Part shown: positions 38,398 to 41,299 of the stretch, in pieces | How positions within the stretch are numbered: position 1 is the stretch's first letter | Layout: every line of letters begins with the position of its first letter | Origin: Leptospira sp. | GTDB lineage: Bacteria; Spirochaetota; Leptospiria; Leptospirales; Leptospiraceae | Assembly: GCA_020831715.1 (NCBI GenBank) | Contig: JAFIGA010000174.1 | Span: 1-41,299, forward strand | Length of the DNA: 41,299 bases | Direction of reading: 5' to 3' | Made by a program: the position numbers and the translations under genes | The notes under the pieces: generated by a model | Seen by the model: only the letters and a program-made list of their open reading frames with translations | Database searches by the model: none | What the model was told of the DNA's origin: nothing

Positions 38398-38490
38398 TAA
38401 AACCTTTCGTGCTTTTGGTGCCTTTCGTGGTTACTCTTTTTTTCTACCACGAAATACACGAATGACACGAAAAGGAAGAGGGGAAGGACG
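38398..38490. repeat. Interspersed repeat copy C, left boundary of the GxxExxY gene
   Basis: 93 bases matching copy D except for a two-base length change in the T-run loop and small changes at the right end (GGAAGGACG against GGAAAGAAG). It ends exactly at the base before the TTG start of the GxxExxY gene. Its GAGGGG at 38478-38483 lies seven bases before that TTG, so the repeat itself appears to supply the ribosome site. Confidence 0.88.
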
Positions 38491-38868
38491 TTGACTGATT
38501 TAATTTATAAAGATGAAGTTTATATGATCCAAGGTTGTATTTTTGAAGTGTATAAATACTTTGGGAATGGTTTATTGGAATCGGTCTACCATGAAGCACT
38601 GGAAAGAGAGTTTGGAATCCAAAATGTTCCATTCAAATCCCAAGAAAGTATTGAGATATTTTATAAAGATAAGAAACTCACTCAAACATATAGGCCGGAT
38701 TTTATCTGCTATGGTGAAATCATTGTTGAAATAAAGGCAATCAAAAGAATAACGGATGAACACCGAGCGCAGATATTGAATTATTTACATCTATGTAAAA
38801 AGAGATTGGGGTTATTAGTGAACTTTGGAAGCTATCCCAAAGTAGAAATCGAGAGGAAAATACTATAA
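38491..38868 (+). CDS. GxxExxY family protein (PD-(D/E)XK nuclease-like)
   Basis: The 125-residue protein has the family motif GLLESVY (Gly27, Glu30, Tyr33) after a short helix. A nuclease-like core follows: TYRPDFIC with Asp70, then IIVEIKAI with Glu80 and Lys82 (the E-x-K of PD-(D/E)XK folds), and a helix with RAQILNYLH. The family is widespread, often multicopy, and of unproven function. The start is TTG at 38491, since it sits directly after the GAGGGG of repeat copy C; no ATG lies closer to the repeat edge. The TAA stop is the first three bases of repeat copy D. The gene is therefore bounded to the base by two direct repeats. All predicted catalytic positions are present, so it is likely intact. 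Confidence 0.88.
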   Translation: MTDLIYKDEVYMIQGCIFEVYKYFGNGLLESVYHEALEREFGIQNVPFKSQESIEIFYKDKKLTQTYRPDFICYGEIIVEIKAIKRITDEHRAQILNYLHLCKKRLGLLVNFGSYPKVEIERKIL

Positions 38869-38956
38869 AACCTTTCGTGCTTTTGGTGCCTTTCGTGGTT
38901 AATTTTTTTCTACCACGAAATACACGAATGACACGAAAAGGAAGAGGGGAAAGAAG
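38866..38956. repeat. Interspersed repeat copy D, right boundary of the GxxExxY gene
   Basis: 91 bases beginning TAAAACCTTTCGTGC, where TAA is the stop of the GxxExxY gene, and ending GAGGGGAAAGAAG. It is in the same orientation as copy C. On the minus strand it encodes a peptide with TTKGTKSTKG, a familiar artefact of such repeats and not taken as a gene. Confidence 0.88.
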
Positions 38957-39038
38957 TGAGACTGTTTTAGGAACCCATGGATTCTTTTGAGGTGATTGAT
39001 CCCAAGAAGACCAAGCTAACAGAAGATACATTATCTAG

Positions 39039-39051
39039 TTATGTGACATAA
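39039..39051. promoter_or_regulatory. Palindrome upstream of flagellin
   Basis: TTATGT-G-ACATAA is a perfect inverted repeat with a one-base centre, about 150 bases upstream of flaB. It could be a regulator site; no regulator is identified. Confidence 0.25.
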
Positions 39052-39065
39052 TAGCCATATTATGT

Positions 39066-40051
<986 letters not shown>

Positions 40052-40071
40052 TACATCGCCGTACAACTCTG

Positions 40072-40108
40072 AAGCCCGAGGGAATTCACCTTCGGGCTTT
40101 TTTTTTTA
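40072..40108 (+). terminator. Intrinsic terminator of flaB
   Basis: AAGCCCGAGG and CCTTCGGGCTT pair around a GAATTCA loop with one bulge, followed by a run of ten or more T. It lies about 20 bases after the flaB stop and its T-run reaches the metW stop on the other strand. Confidence 0.92.
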
Positions 40109-40711
40109 TTCCTGAAGAACAAACAAAGCTAAATCACAGAATAAATTAGGAAATAGAGAGACAGTTCGATTTTTTCTAAAAAAAGCAGAATTGGATATTT
40201 TAATATTTTCAAACTCACAAAATTCTTTAAAGTCCAAATTTGACAGAAAATGAAGATTCGGGGTATCATACCATCTATACGGCATAAGTGGAGTCACAGG
40301 AGTCTGACCATCATGTAGTATGCTCAATCGAATTCTCCAATGCCCGAAATTGGGAAATACTACAATTGCTTTTTTTCCAATTCTTAGGGTTTCTCTGATA
40401 ATATCTCCCGGATGGAGAGTCTGTTGGATGGTCTGATTTACAATTACATAATCAAAACTTTTATCTAAATGATGGAACAATCCATCGTCGATATCACCAT
40501 GGTGGACATAGAGACCCTTCTGAACGCAACGAATTACACAATCCTCATCTCTTTCAATTCCCTGGCATCGCAGTCCTTTTTCCCTCAGAACTTCAAGTAG
40601 TTCGCCTGTTCCGCAACCCAAGTCCAAGACTCTCTCACCTTCTTTTAGGATAGAGTGAATGTAACGAAAGTCCGGTCTGTCTTTTAGAATTCTATCGGTA
40701 TAGAAACTCAT
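40106..40711 (-). CDS. metW: MetW-type methionine biosynthesis methyltransferase-like protein
   Basis: The protein is 201 residues from ATG 40711. VLDLGCGTGELLEVL is the SAM-binding glycine motif, DYVIVNQTIQQTLHP follows, and FPNFGHWRIRLSIL plus PYRWYDTPNLHFLS are characteristic of MetW. MetW works with MetX in homoserine acylation in several bacteria. The start overlaps the metX stop in TGATG, with GAGGTGA as ribosome site. A TTG at 40714 is an alternative that adds one residue. Confidence 0.92.
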   Translation of the reverse strand: MSFYTDRILKDRPDFRYIHSILKEGERVLDLGCGTGELLEVLREKGLRCQGIERDEDCVIRCVQKGLYVHHGDIDDGLFHHLDKSFDYVIVNQTIQQTLHPGDIIRETLRIGKKAIVVFPNFGHWRIRLSILHDGQTPVTPLMPYRWYDTPNLHFLSNLDFKEFCEFENIKISNSAFFRKNRTVSLFPNLFCDLALFVLQE

Positions 40712-41299
40712 CAATTCACCTCGGAGTGGTTCAGGAAACCTTGGATAACTTTTGTTTGGTCTTCGCTGGGAAGTAAAAAAGAGTCATGACCTTCCTGGGT
40801 ATCCATTTCGCAGAAAGCTACAGGGATTGCATTCACTTCCAATGCATTCACGATCTCTCTGGATTGGTAGGGAGGATACAACCAATCGGAAGAATAGGCA
40901 AGAATCAAAAATCGAGACTTGACATTAGCCAGTGATTGGGTAAGTTCTTTACCGGTTCCCAGAGAATAATGATCCAATGCTTTGGTAACATAGATATAGG
41001 AATTGGCATCAAAGCGATCCACAAAAGATTCACCTTGGTAGATCAGATAGGATCCCACTGCGAAATCGGTGTTTTTTATATTTCCCCTTGGTGGCTGTCT
41101 TCCGAATTTTTCCCTCATCCCTTGATCGGAAAGATAGGTTACATGCCCCACCATTCGAGCAATGGAAAGACCTTTTCTGGGTTTGGTGTCCTCGGCATAA
41201 TCTCCATTATTCCAATTGGGGTCACCCATGATTGCTTGGCGTCCCACTTCATTGAATGCTATTTGCTGTGCAGAATGTTCGGCACAGGATGCCATTATG
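40711..41299 (-). CDS. metX: Homoserine O-acetyltransferase MetX, 5' part outside the window
   Basis: About 195 C-terminal residues are visible; the frame stays open to the right edge, and the Met near 41295 is internal. [29 protein letters not shown] and [16 protein letters not shown] are typical of Met[12 protein letters not shown] carries the catalytic Asp and EGHDSFLLP the catalytic His; the nucleophile Ser lies upstream and is not seen. The enzyme acylates homoserine for methionine synthesis. It overlaps metW by one base, so the two are coupled. Confidence 0.93.
   Translation of the reverse strand, partial: IMASCAEHSAQQIAFNEVGRQAIMGDPNWNNGDYAEDTKPRKGLSIARMVGHVTYLSDQGMREKFGRQPPRGNIKNTDFAVGSYLIYQGESFVDRFDANSYIYVTKALDHYSLGTGKELTQSLANVKSRFLILAYSSDWLYPPYQSREIVNALEVNAIPVAFCEMDTQEGHDSFLLPSEDQTKVIQGFLNHSEVN

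Noticed and set aside
37585..38956. Possible CRISPR array because of four repeat copies
   Set aside because: Copies are about 90-130 bases and unevenly spaced, with genes between them and no uniform spacers or cas genes.
38741..39031. Minus-strand ORF with TTKGTKSTKG, and its relative NHERHQKHERF at 38280-38468
   Set aside because: These peptides arise from reading the CACGAA repeats in reverse, a known kind of over-annotation; no ribosome site.
38977..39051. 24-residue ORF MDSFEVIDPKKTK...
   Set aside because: Too short to support as a gene; mentioned only in the finding on fragments before flagellin.

Overview
The window reads as a chromosomal segment from a spirochaete, most likely Leptospiraceae. 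The signs are low-to-moderate GC, a short FlaB-type periplasmic flagellin, a large chemotaxis operon, a MetX-MetW pair, frequent TTG starts, and several small proteins I cannot place in any family. The species cannot be fixed from sequence alone.

Left part (1-11235): a fused PabB-PabC gene for p-aminobenzoate synthesis runs off the left edge. It is followed on the minus strand by a degenerate GHKL-ATPase-like protein. A plus-strand run then carries a single lipoyl domain, a metallophosphoesterase, an Mrp/ApbC Fe-S carrier, an unrecognised protein, a GGQ release-factor-like protein, alanyl-tRNA synthetase and a membrane-anchored alpha/beta hydrolase. An unknown minus-strand gene and a PdxB-like dehydrogenase follow, with overlapping divergent start codons.

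Middle (11236-25620): an 830-base non-coding stretch is rich in hairpins and holds a probable IS605-type remnant. It precedes a lone RND efflux permease, peptide deformylase, an unknown gene and tRNA-Ala(GGC). Next comes a partner-switching signalling set (coiled-coil protein, GAF-SpoIIE-RsbW fusion, STAS antagonist), then the carboxyltransferase and biotin carboxylase/BCCP subunits of an acyl-CoA carboxylase, and a short-chain dehydrogenase.

Chemotaxis block (25603-37468, minus strand): ispH, a PAS/GAF histidine kinase, a receiver-ATPase protein, CheY, a STAS protein, CheA, an MCP with two tandem PAS domains, CheW, CheD and CheB. Junctions overlap or are nearly so, which suggests one long operon. 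There is no cheR in it.

Right part (37469-41299): an accessory stretch has four copies of an interspersed repeat built on CACGAA words. Two copies exactly bracket a gene for a GxxExxY-family protein with a PD-(D/E)XK nuclease-like core. This repeat-gene-repeat cassette is the best candidate for an incompletely described system here. It is followed by flagellin with a clear terminator, then metW and the 3' part of metX on the minus strand.
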